The notes under the pieces were generated by a model. That model was not told where the DNA came from. It saw only the letters and a program-made list of their open reading frames with translations, and did not search any database. The position numbers and the translations under genes were made by a program. Shown here one piece after another: positions 45,960 to 57,518 of a DNA stretch of 64,000 nucleotides. This DNA is from Variovorax terrae (GTDB lineage Bacteria > Pseudomonadota > Gammaproteobacteria > Burkholderiales > Burkholderiaceae_C), in the NCBI RefSeq assembly GCF_022809125.1, contig NZ_JALGBI010000001.1, positions 3,100,001 to 3,164,000 of the forward strand, in the 5' to 3' direction. Every line of letters begins with the position of its first letter. Within the stretch, counting starts at the first letter, position 1.

Positions 45960-47519
45960 ATGGGACATTCGGAACTACCTGCGCGTCACGCGCTCACGCG
46001 ACGCCGCTGGCTGGTGATTGGCGCCTGCGCGCTGGCGATTGGAGCGAGCGCTTCACTGTGGTTGTGGCGCGGCGCGGCCAAGGAAGCGAACCTGCCTGGC
46101 CCCGCCCTAGCGGGAAGTGCGCCGGCAGCCGGCACCGGCGGTCGGCGTTTTACGGCCGAGAACCGTGTCCAGCCCGTCACGGTGGGCACCGTTCAACGCC
46201 GGGACATGCGTGCCATCCACGCGGCCATCGGCAATATTGCGGCCCTCAACACGGCGGTGATTCGAGCGCGCGTGGACGGAGAGTTGCGGGCCATCCACTT
46301 CAAGGAAGGGCAACAGGTTCGCGCCGGCCAGCTGCTCGCCGAACTCGATCCGCGAGCTTTCGAGGTGCAGCTGGCGCAGGCGCAAGGCCAGCTGGCGCGC
46401 GACCAGGCCTTGTTCCGCAATGCCCAGCTGGACCTGGACCGTTACAAGGACCTGTCGTCGCGAGACTCGATCGCACGGCAGCAGGTCGATACCCAGGAGG
46501 CGCTGGTGCGCCAGCTCCAGGGCACGCTGCAGGTGGACCAGGCCGCGGTGGACAACGCACGGCTGATGCTGTCCTACACCCGGATTACCGCCCCCATCAG
46601 CGGGCAACTGGGCCTGAAGCTGGCCGACCTGGGCAACCTGGTGCGCGCCAACGATGCGACGGGCATCGTCACCATCACCCAGACCCAGCCCATCAGCGTG
46701 GTCTTCGCCGTGCCCGAAGCGCTGCTGCCGCGATTGACAGCGAAGCTCCGCGCCAGCGATGCGCCCGTGGTCGAGGCCTGGGACCGCGAGCAGCGCAACC
46801 GTCTCGCGCAGGGCAAGATCAGCACGACCGACAACGCCATCGACCCGGTCACCGGCACCATCAAGCTCAAAGCCGAGTTCGCCAACGCGCAAGGTGTGCT
46901 CTTTCCCAACCAGTTCGTCAACATCCGCCTGCAGCTGGACACGCAAGCCGATGCACTGGCCATTCCGGTCACGGCGCTGCAGCGCGGCGCACGAGGCAGT
47001 TTCGTGTATGTGGTCAAGGACGATGGCACCGTCACCATCCGCGGCGTGCGTCCAGGTGCAGTGGATGGCGAATGGGTCAGTGTCCAAGGTGAGCTCGCCG
47101 CCGGCGACAAGGTGGTAACCGACGGTGCTGACCGGCTGCGCGAGGGCGCCAAGGCGGAAGTGATCAAGCCGCCACCGCGCCCCGCTTCAGCGGCCAGCCC
47201 ACGGGCCGCCGAAGAGACCACAGGCGCGCACCGTGCAGCGTCAGCACCCTCCACCTCCGCAAGCGCACCGGCGCCCAAAGCCAAGGGCGGCAGCAGCCAT
47301 GCCGCGCCATCCGCTCAACCTGCCGCAAGCGCCCCGCCCCGGCCCGCGGCGGCAGGCGCCGCCTCAGGAGGGGCGGCCACCGCAGAACGGCCCGCCTGGC
47401 TGGACCGCCTGCCGCCCGAGGTGCAGGAGCGCTTCATGAAGATGACGCCGGAGGAGCGCCGCGCGTTCATCGAAAAACTGCGCGAACGGCGCCGCCAGAT
47501 GGAAAGCGGGGGCGGCTAA
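45960..47519 (+). CDS. mdtA: RND efflux periplasmic adaptor, MdtA-like
   Basis: A 519-residue membrane fusion protein: membrane anchor (about 18-38), lipoyl/hairpin region ([20 protein letters not shown] near 105), beta-barrel and membrane-proximal domains. After residue 400 comes a long Ala/Pro/Ser-rich linker, then a charged helix ([19 protein letters not shown]) not present in E. coli MdtA. It would link the inner-membrane pumps to the outer-membrane factor. The ATG at 45960 follows GAGGA. Confidence 0.92.
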   Translation: MGHSELPARHALTRRRWLVIGACALAIGASASLWLWRGAAKEANLPGPALAGSAPAAGTGGRRFTAENRVQPVTVGTVQRRDMRAIHAAIGNIAALNTAVIRARVDGELRAIHFKEGQQVRAGQLLAELDPRAFEVQLAQAQGQLARDQALFRNAQLDLDRYKDLSSRDSIARQQVDTQEALVRQLQGTLQVDQAAVDNARLMLSYTRITAPISGQLGLKLADLGNLVRANDATGIVTITQTQPISVVFAVPEALLPRLTAKLRASDAPVVEAWDREQRNRLAQGKISTTDNAIDPVTGTIKLKAEFANAQGVLFPNQFVNIRLQLDTQADALAIPVTALQRGARGSFVYVVKDDGTVTIRGVRPGAVDGEWVSVQGELAAGDKVVTDGADRLREGAKAEVIKPPPRPASAASPRAAEETTGAHRAASAPSTSASAPAPKAKGGSSHAAPSAQPAASAPPRPAAAGAASGGAATAERPAWLDRLPPEVQERFMKMTPEERRAFIEKLRERRRQMESGGG

Positions 47520-47532
47520 GCGCTGCTCGACC

Positions 47533-50500
47533 ATGAATTTCTCGCGAATCTTTATTCTGCGGCCGGTGGCGACTTCGCTGCTGATGGTCGCCCTCCTGAT
47601 TGCTGGCGCGCTGGCCTGGCGCGTCCTGCCGCTTTCGGCGCTGCCGGAGGTGGACTACCCCACCATCCAGGTCACCACGCTGTACCCGGGCGCAAGCCCG
47701 GACGTCATGACCTCCGCGGTGACGGCGCCGCTGGAGCGTCATTTTGGGCAAATGCCGGGGCTCAATCAGATGTCCTCGGTCAGTTCGGGCGGCGCCTCGG
47801 TGATCACGCTGCGCTTCTCGCTGGACATCACGCTGGACGTGGCCGAGCAGCAGGTGCAGGCCGCCATCAACGTCGCCAGCAACCTGTTGCCGAACGACTT
47901 GCCCATGCCCCCGACCTACCGCAAGTTCAACCCGGCCGATGCCCCCATCCTCACCCTGGCGATCAGCTCGCCTTCGCTGCAGGTGATTCGCGTCCACGAT
48001 CTGGTGGAGAACCGGCTGGCGCCCAAGCTGTCGCAGGTACCGGGCGTCGGCGTGGTCGCCATCGCGGGTGGACGCCGCCCCGCCATTCGCATTCGCGTCA
48101 ATCCCGACGCCCTGGCCTCGGCCCGCATGTCGCTGGAGGATGTGCGCGTCGTCACGAATGCCGCCAACGTCAACCAGGCCAAGGGCAGCTTCGACGGCCA
48201 TGCGCATGCCTCGACCATCGACGCCAACGACCAGCTTCGCTCGGCGGCCGACTACGGCAACCTGATCCTGACCTACCGCAGCGGCAACCCGTTGCGGCTC
48301 GCCGACGTGGCCGAGGTGGTGGACGATGCGGAGAACGCGCGGCTGGCCGCCTGGGCCGGCCTGATGCCCGCGGTCATCCTGAACATCCACCGCCAGCCCG
48401 GGGCGAACGTCATCGAAACCGTGGACCGCGTGAAGGCGCTGCTGCCGCAGTTGCAACTCACGCTGCCGGCGTCGATGGACGTGCAGATCCTGACCGACCG
48501 CACCGTCACCATCCGGGCCTCGGTCCACGACGTGCAAGTGGAACTGCTGCTGGCGGTGCTGCTGGTGGTCGCCGTGATTTTTGTCTTCCTGCGAAGCCCT
48601 TCGGCCACCCTCATTCCGGGCATGGCGGTGCCGCTCTCCCTGATCGGCACCTTCGCCGTGATGCATCTGGCGGGCTTCTCGATCAACAACCTGACGCTGA
48701 TGGCCTTGACCATCTCCACCGGCTTCGTGGTGGACGACGCCATCGTGATGATCGAGAACATCGCCCGCTATGTGGAGCAGGGCGAACCACCCCTGCAGGC
48801 CGCCCTGAAGGGCGCACGGCAGATTGGCTTCACCATCATCTCGTTGACGATCTCGCTGATCGCGGTGCTGATCCCGCTGCTGTTCATGGGCGATGTCGTC
48901 GGCCGGCTGTTTCATGAATTCGCCATCACGCTGGCCGTTTCCATCCTGATCTCGGCCGTGGTGTCGTTGACGCTCACGCCGATGCTGTGCGCCAGGCTGC
49001 TGCGCCACACCCCCGAGGCAAGCCATGGGCGGCTCTACCAGGTCACGGGCCGGCTGTTCGACGGCATGATCCGGCAGTACGGTGTGATGCTCAACTGGGT
49101 CCTGAACCGCAGCGGTGCGACGCTTCTGGTGTTCGCGCTCACCGTCGCGCTGACTGCCTGGCTCTACGTGGTGGTGCCCAAGGGCTTCTTCCCGGTGCAG
49201 GACACGGGGGTCATCCAGGGCATCACCGAAGCCTCGCAGTCCACGTCGTACGAAGCCATGTCGCAGCGGCAGCAGGCGCTTGCCGAAGCCGTGCTCCAGG
49301 ATCCGGCCGTGGAGAGCCTGTCGTCGTTCATCGGGGTCGATGGCGGCAACACCACCCTCAACACGGGACGCATGCTGATCAACCTGAAGCCGCGCGAACA
49401 GCGCGAGGGCAGCGTCAGCGACGTCATCCGCCGCCTGGCGTCGTCCACCCGCAGCGTGCCCGGCATCGCGCTGTTCATGCAGCCCGTGCAGGATCTCACC
49501 ATCGAGGACAGGGTGTCGAAGACGCAGTACCAGTTCCTGCTGTCGTCGCCCGACGCGGCGGCGCTGGCGGATGGCACGCAGCGCCTGCTGGAACGCCTGC
49601 GCGGCCTGCCGCAGCTGACGGATGTGGCCAGCGACCTGCAGGACAAGGGGCTTCGCGCCTTTGTCGAGATCGACCGCGGCGCCGCGAGCCGGCTGGGTGT
49701 GAATGTGGCGGGCATCGACAACGCGCTGTACAACGCCTTCGGCCAGCGCCAGGTCTCCACCATCTTCACGCAGTCCAATCAGTACCGGGTCGTGCTCGAG
49801 GTCGCGCCGCGACGCAATCTGGGCATGGAGGCGCTGGCCAATCTGTTCGTGCCGGCAAGCAGCGGCGCGCAGATTCCGCTGTCGTCCGTGGCGCGGATCG
49901 TCGAAGGGCCGGGCTCGCTTGCGGTGAACCACGTCGGCCAGTTTCCCGCCGTCACCCTCTCCTTCAACACGGCCTCGGGCCATTCCCTCGGCGACGCCGT
50001 CAAGGCGATCAAGGCAGAGCAGGCGGCGCTCTCGCTGCCGCCCGGCATCGACACCAGCTTTCAGGGCGCCGCGCTGGCCTTCCAGGCATCGCTGTCCAAC
50101 ACGCTGTGGCTGATCCTTGCGGCCATTGTCACGATGTACATCGTGCTGGGGGTCCTGTACGAGAGCTACATCCACCCGGTGACGATTCTCTCGACGCTGC
50201 CGTCCGCCGGCCTGGGCGCGCTGCTGGCCCTGGCCGTTTGGCGGCTGGACCTGGACATCATTGCCGTCATCGGCATCGTCCTCTTGATCGGCATCGTCAA
50301 GAAGAACGCCATCATGATGATCGACTTCGCCCTGGACGCCGAGCGCGAGCAGGGATTGGCGCCGCGGGACGCGATCTACCAGGCAACCCTGCTGCGCTTC
50401 CGGCCAATCCTGATGACCACGCTGGCGGCGCTGCTGGGCGCCCTGCCCCTGATGCTGGGCAGCGGCTGGGGCAGTGAGCTGCGCCATCCGCTGGGCGTCA

Positions 50501-50619
50501 CCATGGTGGGAGGGCTGATTGTCAGCCAGGTGCTGACCCTGTTCACCACACCGGTGATCTACCTGCGTTTCGCCACATTGGCGCAGTCCTGGCGGCAGCG
50601 CAGCGGGGTGCCGGCATGA
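47533..50619 (+). CDS. mdtB: RND multidrug efflux pump, MdtB-like
   Basis: A 1028-residue proton-driven pump with 12 membrane helices and two large periplasmic loops. It starts [20 protein letters not shown]. The proton relay acidic pair is in [15 protein letters not shown] near residue 400, and the second half has [18 protein letters not shown] near 920. It is 13 nt after the adaptor gene and overlaps the next pump gene by 4 nt. MdtB and MdtC form a mixed trimer in E. coli. Confidence 0.95.
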   Translation: MNFSRIFILRPVATSLLMVALLIAGALAWRVLPLSALPEVDYPTIQVTTLYPGASPDVMTSAVTAPLERHFGQMPGLNQMSSVSSGGASVITLRFSLDITLDVAEQQVQAAINVASNLLPNDLPMPPTYRKFNPADAPILTLAISSPSLQVIRVHDLVENRLAPKLSQVPGVGVVAIAGGRRPAIRIRVNPDALASARMSLEDVRVVTNAANVNQAKGSFDGHAHASTIDANDQLRSAADYGNLILTYRSGNPLRLADVAEVVDDAENARLAAWAGLMPAVILNIHRQPGANVIETVDRVKALLPQLQLTLPASMDVQILTDRTVTIRASVHDVQVELLLAVLLVVAVIFVFLRSPSATLIPGMAVPLSLIGTFAVMHLAGFSINNLTLMALTISTGFVVDDAIVMIENIARYVEQGEPPLQAALKGARQIGFTIISLTISLIAVLIPLLFMGDVVGRLFHEFAITLAVSILISAVVSLTLTPMLCARLLRHTPEASHGRLYQVTGRLFDGMIRQYGVMLNWVLNRSGATLLVFALTVALTAWLYVVVPKGFFPVQDTGVIQGITEASQSTSYEAMSQRQQALAEAVLQDPAVESLSSFIGVDGGNTTLNTGRMLINLKPREQREGSVSDVIRRLASSTRSVPGIALFMQPVQDLTIEDRVSKTQYQFLLSSPDAAALADGTQRLLERLRGLPQLTDVASDLQDKGLRAFVEIDRGAASRLGVNVAGIDNALYNAFGQRQVSTIFTQSNQYRVVLEVAPRRNLGMEALANLFVPASSGAQIPLSSVARIVEGPGSLAVNHVGQFPAVTLSFNTASGHSLGDAVKAIKAEQAALSLPPGIDTSFQGAALAFQASLSNTLWLILAAIVTMYIVLGVLYESYIHPVTILSTLPSAGLGALLALAVWRLDLDIIAVIGIVLLIGIVKKNAIMMIDFALDAEREQGLAPRDAIYQATLLRFRPILMTTLAALLGALPLMLGSGWGSELRHPLGVTMVGGLIVSQVLTLFTTPVIYLRFATLAQSWRQRSGVPA

Positions 50620-53600
50620 ATTTCAGCGAACCCTTCATCCGCCGACCCGTGGCCACGACCCTGATCACCCTTGGCGTGGCCTTGGTGGGTGCGATCAGCT
50701 TCCTGCTGCTGCCCGTGGCGCCGTTGCCGAAGGTCGACTACCCCACCATCTCGGTGTCGGCCTCGTTGCCTGGCGCAAGCCCGGACACCATGGCCACCAG
50801 CGTCGCGACGCCGCTGGAGCGCTCCCTGGGCGCCATTGCCGGCGTCAACGAGATCACGTCGTCCTCGACCCTGGGCAACACCCGGATCGTCTTGCAGTTC
50901 GACCTCGATCGCGACATCAACGGCGCGGCGCGCGAGGTGCAGGCCGCCATCAACGCAAGCCGCAACCTGCTGCCTGTCGGCATGCCCAGCAACCCGAGCT
51001 ACCGCAAGGTCAATCCGGCCGACGCGCCGATCATGATCCTCTCGCTCACCTCGGGCATCCTGTCGCGCGGCCAGATGTACGACGCAGCCTCCACGGTGCT
51101 GGCGCAAAGCCTGGCGCAGGTGGAGGGCATCGGGAACGTGGTGATCGGCGGCGGCGCCTTGCCAGCGGTGCGGATCGGGGCCGACCCCAACCGGCTGGCA
51201 GCCAGCGGCATCTCGCTGGAGGACATCCGAGCCGCGGTGATCTCGACCAACAGCAACCGCCCCAAGGGCGCGATCGAGGATGAGGCGCGCTACTGGCACA
51301 TCGATGCGAACGATCAGGCGCGCTCCGCGGCGGACTACGCGTCCCTGATCGTGCGCTACCGCAACGGCAATGCAGTGCAGCTGAGCGATGTGGCTCAGGT
51401 GGTGGACTCTGTCCAGGACGTGCGCAACTACGGGGTGGCTGACGGCCAGCCCTCCATCCTCCTGCTTCTCTACAAACAGCCGGGGGCAAACATCATCGAT
51501 GCGGTCGACCGGGTCCGCGCGCTGCTTCCCAGGCTGCAGTCCTCGATCCCGCCGGCGATCGATTTGCGCGTGGTGACGGATCGCACCCCCACCATTCGGG
51601 CCTCCCTGCGCGAAATCGAACGCTCGCTCGCCATCGCCGTGGGGCTGGTGATCCTGGTGGTGTTCCTGTTCCTGCGCAACGTGCGTGCCGCGCTGGTGCC
51701 CAGCGTGGCGGTGCCGGTTTCCCTGGCCGGCACCTTCGGCGTGATGTACCTGGCCGGCTACAGCCTGGACAACCTGTCGCTGATGGCGCTGACCGTGGCC
51801 ACGGGCTTTGTGGTGGACGATGCCATCGTCGTGCTGGAGAACATCTCGCGGCACCTGGAGAGAGGCAAATCCGCCTTGCAGGCCGCGCTGGATGGCGCGC
51901 GGGAGATCGGGTTCACCGTTCTCTCCATCAGCCTGTCGCTGATTGCCGTTTTCATTCCCATCCTGCTGATGGGAGGCATCGTCGGCCGCCTGTTCCGCGA
52001 GTTCGCGGTGGTGCTGTCGGTGGCCATTCTGGTGTCGATGGTGGTTTCGCTGACCACCACGCCCATGATGTGCGCCGCCCTGCTCAAGCCGTCCCTTCAC
52101 CACCGCTTGCCATCCAGAGGCTCGCGCTGGGCGGCCCGCGCGCAGGCGGGGCTGCTGCGCGGCTACAGGCGCTCGCTGGCCTGGGCGCTCAGGCACCAGC
52201 CCTGGGTGCTGTTGATTTTTGCCGGTGTGATCGCGTTGAATGTCTATCTGTACGGAGCCATCGCCAAGGGCTTCTTCCCACAGCAGGATACCGGGCGCAT
52301 CGTGGGCTTCATCCGGGCCGACCAAGCCACGTCGTTCCAGGCCATGCAGCAGCGGCTGGACCGCTTTCTGGCGGTGGTGCGGGCCGACCCCGCGGTGGAA
52401 ACCGTCACCGGGTTCACCGGTGGGTCGGCGCGCAATGTGGCGCAGATGTTTATGGCGCTCAAGCCGCTGGACCAGCGCGACGCATCAGCGGACCAGGTCG
52501 TGGCCCGGCTGCGCACCCGGCTGGCCAAGGAGCCGGGAGCCAGCCTCTTCCTGGTGCCGGTGCAGGACATTCGCGTCGGCGGGCGTCAATCCAATGCCCA
52601 GTACCAGTTCACGCTGCAGGCCGACAACCTGGAAGACCTGCGCACCTGGGAGACCCGGATTCGCCAGGCGCTCATGAAGCTGCCGGAGCTGGTGGACATC
52701 GACAGTGACGTCCAGGACCGCGGGAAGCAGACCACGCTGGTGCTGGACCGCGACGCCGCCACCCGCATGGGCCTGTCGGTGCGCGCGATCGACGCCACGC
52801 TGAACAACGCGTTCGGCCAGCGCCAGGTGGGCGTGATCTACAACCCACTGAACCAGTACCGCGTGGTGCTGGAACTGGCATCCGAGTTCCTGCAGGGGCC
52901 GGAGTCGCTGCGCAACCTGTACTTCATCTCCAGCACCGGCAATCAGGTGCCGCTGTCGGCCTTCGCACGCGAGGAAACCACCGTGGCGCCCCTGTCGGTT
53001 GCCCACCAGGCCGGGACACCGGCCTCCACCATCAGTTTCAACCTGCCGCTGGGGGTATCGCTGTCGCAAGCCAGCGAGGCCGTGCGCAACGCGATGGCCG
53101 AGCTGGGCGTTCCCGTGTCGATACGCGGCACATTCCAGGGCACCGCGCGCGTGTTCGCCCAATCGCTGGACAGCCAGCCGCTGTTGATCCTGGCCGCGCT
53201 TGTCACCATCTACCTGGTTCTTGGCATCCTGTATGAAAGCCTCATCCACCCCTTCACCATCTTGTCCACCCTGCCGTCGGCGGGCGTCGGCGCCCTGCTC
53301 GCCCTGATGATGTTCAAGACCGAGTTTTCCATCATCGCGCTGATCGGGATCATCCTGCTGATCGGCATCGTCAAGAAGAACGCCATCATGATGATCGACT
53401 TCGCCATCGACCGGCAACGCCGTGGCCGGCTAGGAGCCGCACCGGCCATCTACCGGGCCGCCAGGCTGCGCCTGCGGCCGATCCTGATGACCACCGTGGC
53501 GGCCATCTTCGGTGCCGTGCCGCTGGCGGTGGGCAGCGGCGACGGCGCCGAGCTGCGCCAGCCGCTGGGCATCGCCGTGGTGGGCGGATTGGTGCTCAGC

Positions 53601-53732
53601 CAGTTGCTGACGCTCTACACCACACCCGTCGTCTACGTGGCGATCGACCGGCTGCGAATGGGCATGCGCTCGCGCCGACCCAGGCACACGCAACCAGCGC
53701 CGGCATTGATGGAGGCCCCTCATGCGTTCTGA
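50616..53732 (+). CDS. mdtC: RND multidrug efflux pump, MdtC-like
   Basis: A 1038-residue pump starting [20 protein letters not shown], with [16 protein letters not shown] near residue 400 and [18 protein letters not shown] near 920. The ATG overlaps the mdtB stop, and its own end overlaps the outer-membrane factor gene by 11 nt. It works with the MdtB-like subunit. Confidence 0.95.
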   Translation: MNFSEPFIRRPVATTLITLGVALVGAISFLLLPVAPLPKVDYPTISVSASLPGASPDTMATSVATPLERSLGAIAGVNEITSSSTLGNTRIVLQFDLDRDINGAAREVQAAINASRNLLPVGMPSNPSYRKVNPADAPIMILSLTSGILSRGQMYDAASTVLAQSLAQVEGIGNVVIGGGALPAVRIGADPNRLAASGISLEDIRAAVISTNSNRPKGAIEDEARYWHIDANDQARSAADYASLIVRYRNGNAVQLSDVAQVVDSVQDVRNYGVADGQPSILLLLYKQPGANIIDAVDRVRALLPRLQSSIPPAIDLRVVTDRTPTIRASLREIERSLAIAVGLVILVVFLFLRNVRAALVPSVAVPVSLAGTFGVMYLAGYSLDNLSLMALTVATGFVVDDAIVVLENISRHLERGKSALQAALDGAREIGFTVLSISLSLIAVFIPILLMGGIVGRLFREFAVVLSVAILVSMVVSLTTTPMMCAALLKPSLHHRLPSRGSRWAARAQAGLLRGYRRSLAWALRHQPWVLLIFAGVIALNVYLYGAIAKGFFPQQDTGRIVGFIRADQATSFQAMQQRLDRFLAVVRADPAVETVTGFTGGSARNVAQMFMALKPLDQRDASADQVVARLRTRLAKEPGASLFLVPVQDIRVGGRQSNAQYQFTLQADNLEDLRTWETRIRQALMKLPELVDIDSDVQDRGKQTTLVLDRDAATRMGLSVRAIDATLNNAFGQRQVGVIYNPLNQYRVVLELASEFLQGPESLRNLYFISSTGNQVPLSAFAREETTVAPLSVAHQAGTPASTISFNLPLGVSLSQASEAVRNAMAELGVPVSIRGTFQGTARVFAQSLDSQPLLILAALVTIYLVLGILYESLIHPFTILSTLPSAGVGALLALMMFKTEFSIIALIGIILLIGIVKKNAIMMIDFAIDRQRRGRLGAAPAIYRAARLRLRPILMTTVAAIFGAVPLAVGSGDGAELRQPLGIAVVGGLVLSQLLTLYTTPVVYVAIDRLRMGMRSRRPRHTQPAPALMEAPHAF

Positions 53733-55128
53733 GTTGTCACACGCCCTCCAGCGCGGCCTGGCGACGCTGGCCGCCGGATTGCTGGCCGCCTGCGGCAGCA
53801 CCCCACCCTACCAGCGGCCGGCCATGGACATCCCCCCGGCCTTCAAGGAGGCCGCACTGTTTCAGCCGGCGCAGCCTCGCCTTTTGTTGCAGGGCGAATG
53901 GTGGCGGGTGTTCGGGGACGAGACACTGAACAGCCTGCAGGCACAGCTCGTGATCGGCAACGAGAACCTCGGTCTGGCCTTCGCCCAGTACCGCGCGGCA
54001 CGCGCGGCGCTCGCAGCCAGCCGCGCGGCCCTGGCGCCCAGCCTGGGAGTCGGCGCTTCCACGTCGCGCGGCCGGTCGCCGTCCCTGCCATCGGCCGAGA
54101 CCACCGTCTCTTTGTCTGGCAGCGCGAGCTGGGAGGTCGATCTGTGGGGGCGCATCTCAGCCCAGGTGGATGGCGCCCAGGCGCGGCTGGACGCCAGCGA
54201 AGCGGATTGGGCGGCCGTGCGGCTGTCGCTTCAGGCCGCGCTGGCGCAGACCTACTTCTCGCTGCGAACGGCCGAAGCGCAGACCGAGTCGCTGAACAAC
54301 GCCGTGCAGGCCTATCGCCGCTCGGTCGAGATGACGCAGGACCGCTACCGGGTCGGCATTGCCTCTGCAGCCGATGTCGCGCAGGCCCAGACGCAGTTGA
54401 AGCTAGCGTTGGCGCAATGGGTTGAAACGCGAAGAAGCCGCGCCCAGCTGGAACATGCACTGGCCGTGCTGCTGGGCCGGCCGCCCTCGCTGTTCACGCT
54501 GGACGTGATGGCGCGCTTGCCGGCGGTGCCCGATGTGCCGGCCCAGCTGCCGGCGCAGTTGCTGGAGCGCCGGCCCGACATCGCCGCCGCGGAGCGCCGC
54601 GTCGCCGCGGCCAACGCCCAGATCGGCGTCGCGCAGGCGGCGTTCTTCCCGGCGGTCACGCTGTCGGCCAATGCCGGCTACCGTGGCGAAACCATCGCCA
54701 ACCTCATGTCGGCTCCTCACCTGTTCTGGTCGCTGGGGCCGGCCATGGCACTGGCGGTGTTCGACGGCGGAGCTCGCCGCGCCGGCGTCGACAGCGCGCA
54801 AGCCGCCGCCGACCAGGCCGCCGCCGCCTACCGCCAGACCGTGCTCGCAGCGCTGCAGGAAGTGGAAGACAACCTGGTGTCGGTTGCGACATTGCAGGAA
54901 GAGGCCACGTACTTGGAAGAGTCACAGGGGGAAGCACGGCGCGCACTCGACATCACCACCCACCAGTACCGCGCGGGCACCGTGAGCTACCTCAACGTGG
55001 TGGCCGCCCAAACGACCGCGCTGTCGATTGAGCGCAGCCTTCTCGACACGCACAACCGGCGTCTCGCTGCCGCCAATCAGTTGCTCAAGAATCTTGCCGG
55101 CGGCTGGCCGTTGCCGCCGAATCCGTAG
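53722..55128 (+). CDS. Outer-membrane efflux lipoprotein (NodT/OprM family)
   Basis: A 468-residue TolC-like channel with a lipoprotein signal (GLLAACGST, lipidated Cys near residue 23), the pattern [18 protein letters not shown] near residue 275 and two long helical repeats typical of the family. GGAGG precedes the ATG. It completes the tripartite pump and is the last gene before the composition changes. The 171-bp gap to the next gene shows no further gene. Confidence 0.93.
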   Translation: MRSELSHALQRGLATLAAGLLAACGSTPPYQRPAMDIPPAFKEAALFQPAQPRLLLQGEWWRVFGDETLNSLQAQLVIGNENLGLAFAQYRAARAALAASRAALAPSLGVGASTSRGRSPSLPSAETTVSLSGSASWEVDLWGRISAQVDGAQARLDASEADWAAVRLSLQAALAQTYFSLRTAEAQTESLNNAVQAYRRSVEMTQDRYRVGIASAADVAQAQTQLKLALAQWVETRRSRAQLEHALAVLLGRPPSLFTLDVMARLPAVPDVPAQLPAQLLERRPDIAAAERRVAAANAQIGVAQAAFFPAVTLSANAGYRGETIANLMSAPHLFWSLGPAMALAVFDGGARRAGVDSAQAAADQAAAAYRQTVLAALQEVEDNLVSVATLQEEATYLEESQGEARRALDITTHQYRAGTVSYLNVVAAQTTALSIERSLLDTHNRRLAAANQLLKNLAGGWPLPPNP

Positions 55129-55299
55129 AGCCGGTCCAGAGTCTCCTCACGCCATTGCTCTCTGAGTGTGGCGTTCAAAGGGTTTGAGGCGGCTTTTGGG
55201 GGGCCAGGACATGAGTCATGAAGCTCGTACAGCTGCACCGTGCGTTGAATCAACCCTGCCTTTTCTTTTCTCTACCAAAGGTAATTCGCAAACAAGTTC

Positions 55300-56301
55300 T
55301 CATCCATCATATGTGGGACGTCCTTGTTCGCGGTACCAACTGCGAACAAGGTGCCTCCTGTACTTCGGATTTACTTCATCTTCAAAGGCGCTGCGAGCAT
55401 GTGCGGTCCAATGGTTGTTGACAAACTGCATTTCGCCGCGTTCGATGCGATATTCGATCGACATCTCATCGCGACGCAAAATATGCTCAAGGCATTCCAG
55501 GGCTTCAACAAGCAAGGCATCCAGCCTCTGGCCTGCGAGTGCGTAGCCTCGCCGAATGAGCTTGAACGAGAGCCTTACCGTTAACTGTTGCCGAGAAAAA
55601 TGGAATACGGGTGCAGTCAGAGTCTTCGAGGCACCACGACAATGCTCTTCCTGTCTGTCGTAGTACACAGGTTCATACAAACGTCGCAATAGCTTCGGAC
55701 TCAGCTTCAGTAGTTCGTTGTGAACGGAATACATACTACAGAAGCGACTGATTCCACCACGCGCCGCCGGATAGATACAAAGCAATCCGACATAGTCGGG
55801 CACCGAGAGACCAAAAGCATTGTCAGTATGAAAAAAAAGTTCAGCATTGGTCTCCGCTGCACGCACGCCATAGCCGATTTCTTTCTCTGTATCAATAACG
55901 TCATACAGCATGGTTCCATCCCATTTTGTTGCAACGGGATTGGACAGCATCTGGCCGATCAGCCAGAAAATGGTCACGGCCTCCTGCTTGCTGAGAACAT
56001 TCATTGGCAGACCGCTGACAATGGCCAAGCCCATCCCGTGATGTAGCTTGTTGCGCACCTGCTGCACTACGGTGCGGCATTCAACTAGAAGAAAATCTCG
56101 CGCACGGCAAAGGAGTAGCGGCAATGGGGCGGAACGCAACTGCGTCACCACCGAGATCAGTTCGGCGACCATCGAATCAGTGAGTTCAATGCGCCAATTC
56201 GAAGTGTCGACCTCGTCCCGAGACCATGCTCGCTCCCCCAGGACAGGATGGTCAAGAATTTCTGATACTGGCACTGTGTCAGCTTGAGCAATATCATTCA
56301 T
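55300..56301 (-). CDS. TauD/TfdA-like Fe(II)/2-oxoglutarate dioxygenase (clavaminate synthase-like)
   Basis: A 333-residue oxygenase. The iron ligands are the HTD in LFFHTDNAFG (His158, Asp160) and a distal His in HWTAHARSAF (His301). Arginines in YRRHLVRSWYR (about 315-320) would bind 2-oxoglutarate. Such enzymes hydroxylate, desaturate or cyclise amino-acid-type substrates. It is the first gene of the low-GC island, transcribed away from the plus-strand cluster across a 294-bp gap. It shares only the general fold with the oxygenase at 56596, so the two are distant relatives. Confidence 0.88.
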   Translation of the reverse strand: MNDIAQADTVPVSEILDHPVLGERAWSRDEVDTSNWRIELTDSMVAELISVVTQLRSAPLPLLLCRARDFLLVECRTVVQQVRNKLHHGMGLAIVSGLPMNVLSKQEAVTIFWLIGQMLSNPVATKWDGTMLYDVIDTEKEIGYGVRAAETNAELFFHTDNAFGLSVPDYVGLLCIYPAARGGISRFCSMYSVHNELLKLSPKLLRRLYEPVYYDRQEEHCRGASKTLTAPVFHFSRQQLTVRLSFKLIRRGYALAGQRLDALLVEALECLEHILRRDEMSIEYRIERGEMQFVNNHWTAHARSAFEDEVNPKYRRHLVRSWYREQGRPTYDG

Positions 56302-56595
56302 TAATCACGGACCCTTCTGCGTTCTGCAGACTCCAATCTAATCATTCGGCTGACAATCCGATTCTTGACACATCCTGACCCTTCCATTTTCCCGAGATCA
56401 ACTAAACCAACGGCTTTTTCTATGGATATATTTCCCTCCGCTCTTTGCCAAGAGCTGGTTCGAATCGGCCGGTAGTTTTCTCATTCGGCTTGGCTTTTTT
56501 TTCAGCTACTCTATTGAATGTAGAACAGCATTGAGATTGCATCGTTCAATGTGTGATTTCAAAAACGATAAACTTCGACTCTTCAGAGAAATATC
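56302..56595. other. 294-bp divergent gap with two tiny reading frames
   Basis: AT-rich divergent promoter region. Two very short plus-strand frames are present: 56422-56475 (17 residues, MDIFPSALCQELVRIGR) and 56549-56599 (16 residues, MCDFKNDKLRLFREIS). The stop of the second overlaps the TTG start of the next gene. Neither has a strong ribosome site. The second could be a leader for translational coupling; either could in principle be a mini precursor peptide, which I consider unlikely without more evidence. Confidence 0.25.
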
Positions 56596-57453
56596 TTGAG
56601 CTTAGAACTTCGGAAGATCGGAAGATCCTTTGTCGCGGAGGTCGCCAAAGTGGATCTGCGAGATCGATGTGACAGTCAGTTCATAGAAATGATAGAAAAG
56701 GCACTTACAACCTATGGAGTGCTAGTTTTTCGGCGGCAGCGCCTTGATGACGACCAGTTGCTTTCATTTATCCAACAACTCGGCCCTCCGATTGGAGGCA
56801 GGGTCAAGGAGATCGCGGGGCGACACCCCCATTTCGTCGATGTCGGCAACGTGGATGAGAATGGCCAGATGTATGCGCGACATGGCGCGCGAGATCTCTA
56901 TATGCGCGCCAATCAACTCTGGCATACCGATGGATCACAAGCCCAGCCGCCTATTCGATTGACTATTCTGCATGCTCGTTTACTTCCCTCTGTGCCGCCT
57001 CCAACCGAATATGCTGATATGCGTGCCGCCTGGGAGGCACTGCCTTGCTCAGCACAGAATGAAATTTCTACGCTGATGGTTGAGCACAGCATACTGTGGT
57101 CTCGTCAGCAGATTGGAATGAAACCTTCTGACTTTTCTGAGCAGACAAGAGCCATGCTCCCTCCTGTCGTCCATCCCTTGGTACGTACGCACCCAGGAAA
57201 CGATCGGAAATCACTGTATCTATCCTCCCATGCGTCGCACGTCATTGGATGGCCTGTTGACAAGGGACGCGCACTCCTTCGCAAATTGACCAGTTTTGCG
57301 ACTCAACCGCAGTTTGTACATGTGCATGAATGGCTCGACCATGACCTCGTTGTATGGGACGATCGCTGGACCATGCATCGATCCACCCCATATTCAAGCC
57401 ATCATCCAAGACGACTTAGATGGTGCGGGGTGCGGGAATTGAACCCGGTCTGA
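56596..57453 (+). CDS. TauD/TfdA-family Fe(II)/2-oxoglutarate dioxygenase
   Basis: A 285-residue oxygenase with the HTD ligands in LWHTDGSQA (His110, Asp112), distal His in RWTMHRSTPY (His261) and the 2-oxoglutarate arginine in PRRLRWCGVR (about 272-275). The fold is that of 2,4-D or taurine dioxygenase. The start is a TTG after CAGAGAAATATC; no ATG is better placed. The last 33 bases coincide with a tRNA-3'-end-like sequence on the other strand, so the C-terminus may have been reshaped by an integration event. It leads the plus-strand part of the island. Confidence 0.85.
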   Translation: MSLELRKIGRSFVAEVAKVDLRDRCDSQFIEMIEKALTTYGVLVFRRQRLDDDQLLSFIQQLGPPIGGRVKEIAGRHPHFVDVGNVDENGQMYARHGARDLYMRANQLWHTDGSQAQPPIRLTILHARLLPSVPPPTEYADMRAAWEALPCSAQNEISTLMVEHSILWSRQQIGMKPSDFSEQTRAMLPPVVHPLVRTHPGNDRKSLYLSSHASHVIGWPVDKGRALLRKLTSFATQPQFVHVHEWLDHDLVVWDDRWTMHRSTPYSSHHPRRLRWCGVRELNPV

Positions 57454-57480
57454 TTACGACCACTCGCTCTGCATGCCGCC
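57421..57480 (-). pseudogene. Degenerate tRNA remnant (3' end with CCA)
   Basis: Read on the minus strand, the segment has GCAGAGCG (D-arm-like, 57465-57472), TCGTAATCAG (57450-57459, as in the anticodon arm of tRNA-Thr CGT), a T-arm CCGGG-TTCAATT-CCCGC with four of five pairs, then ACCCCGC, A and CCA at 57421. The 5' acceptor strand and variable loop are missing, so it is not a working tRNA. It may be a leftover of an attachment site. Confidence 0.5.
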
Positions 57481-57518
57481 GTGCCGCCGCTTATTCAGCA
57501 ACGAATTGACCTCTTCCT

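Noticed and set aside
47467..50487. Open minus-strand frame of about 1000 codons opposite the first RND pump
   Set aside because: Antisense of a well-conserved pump gene; composition is rich in His/Gln/Arg and shows no domain.
57421..57480. Functional tRNA gene
   Set aside because: The 5' acceptor strand and variable loop are missing and the anticodon stem does not pair, so it is listed as a remnant.
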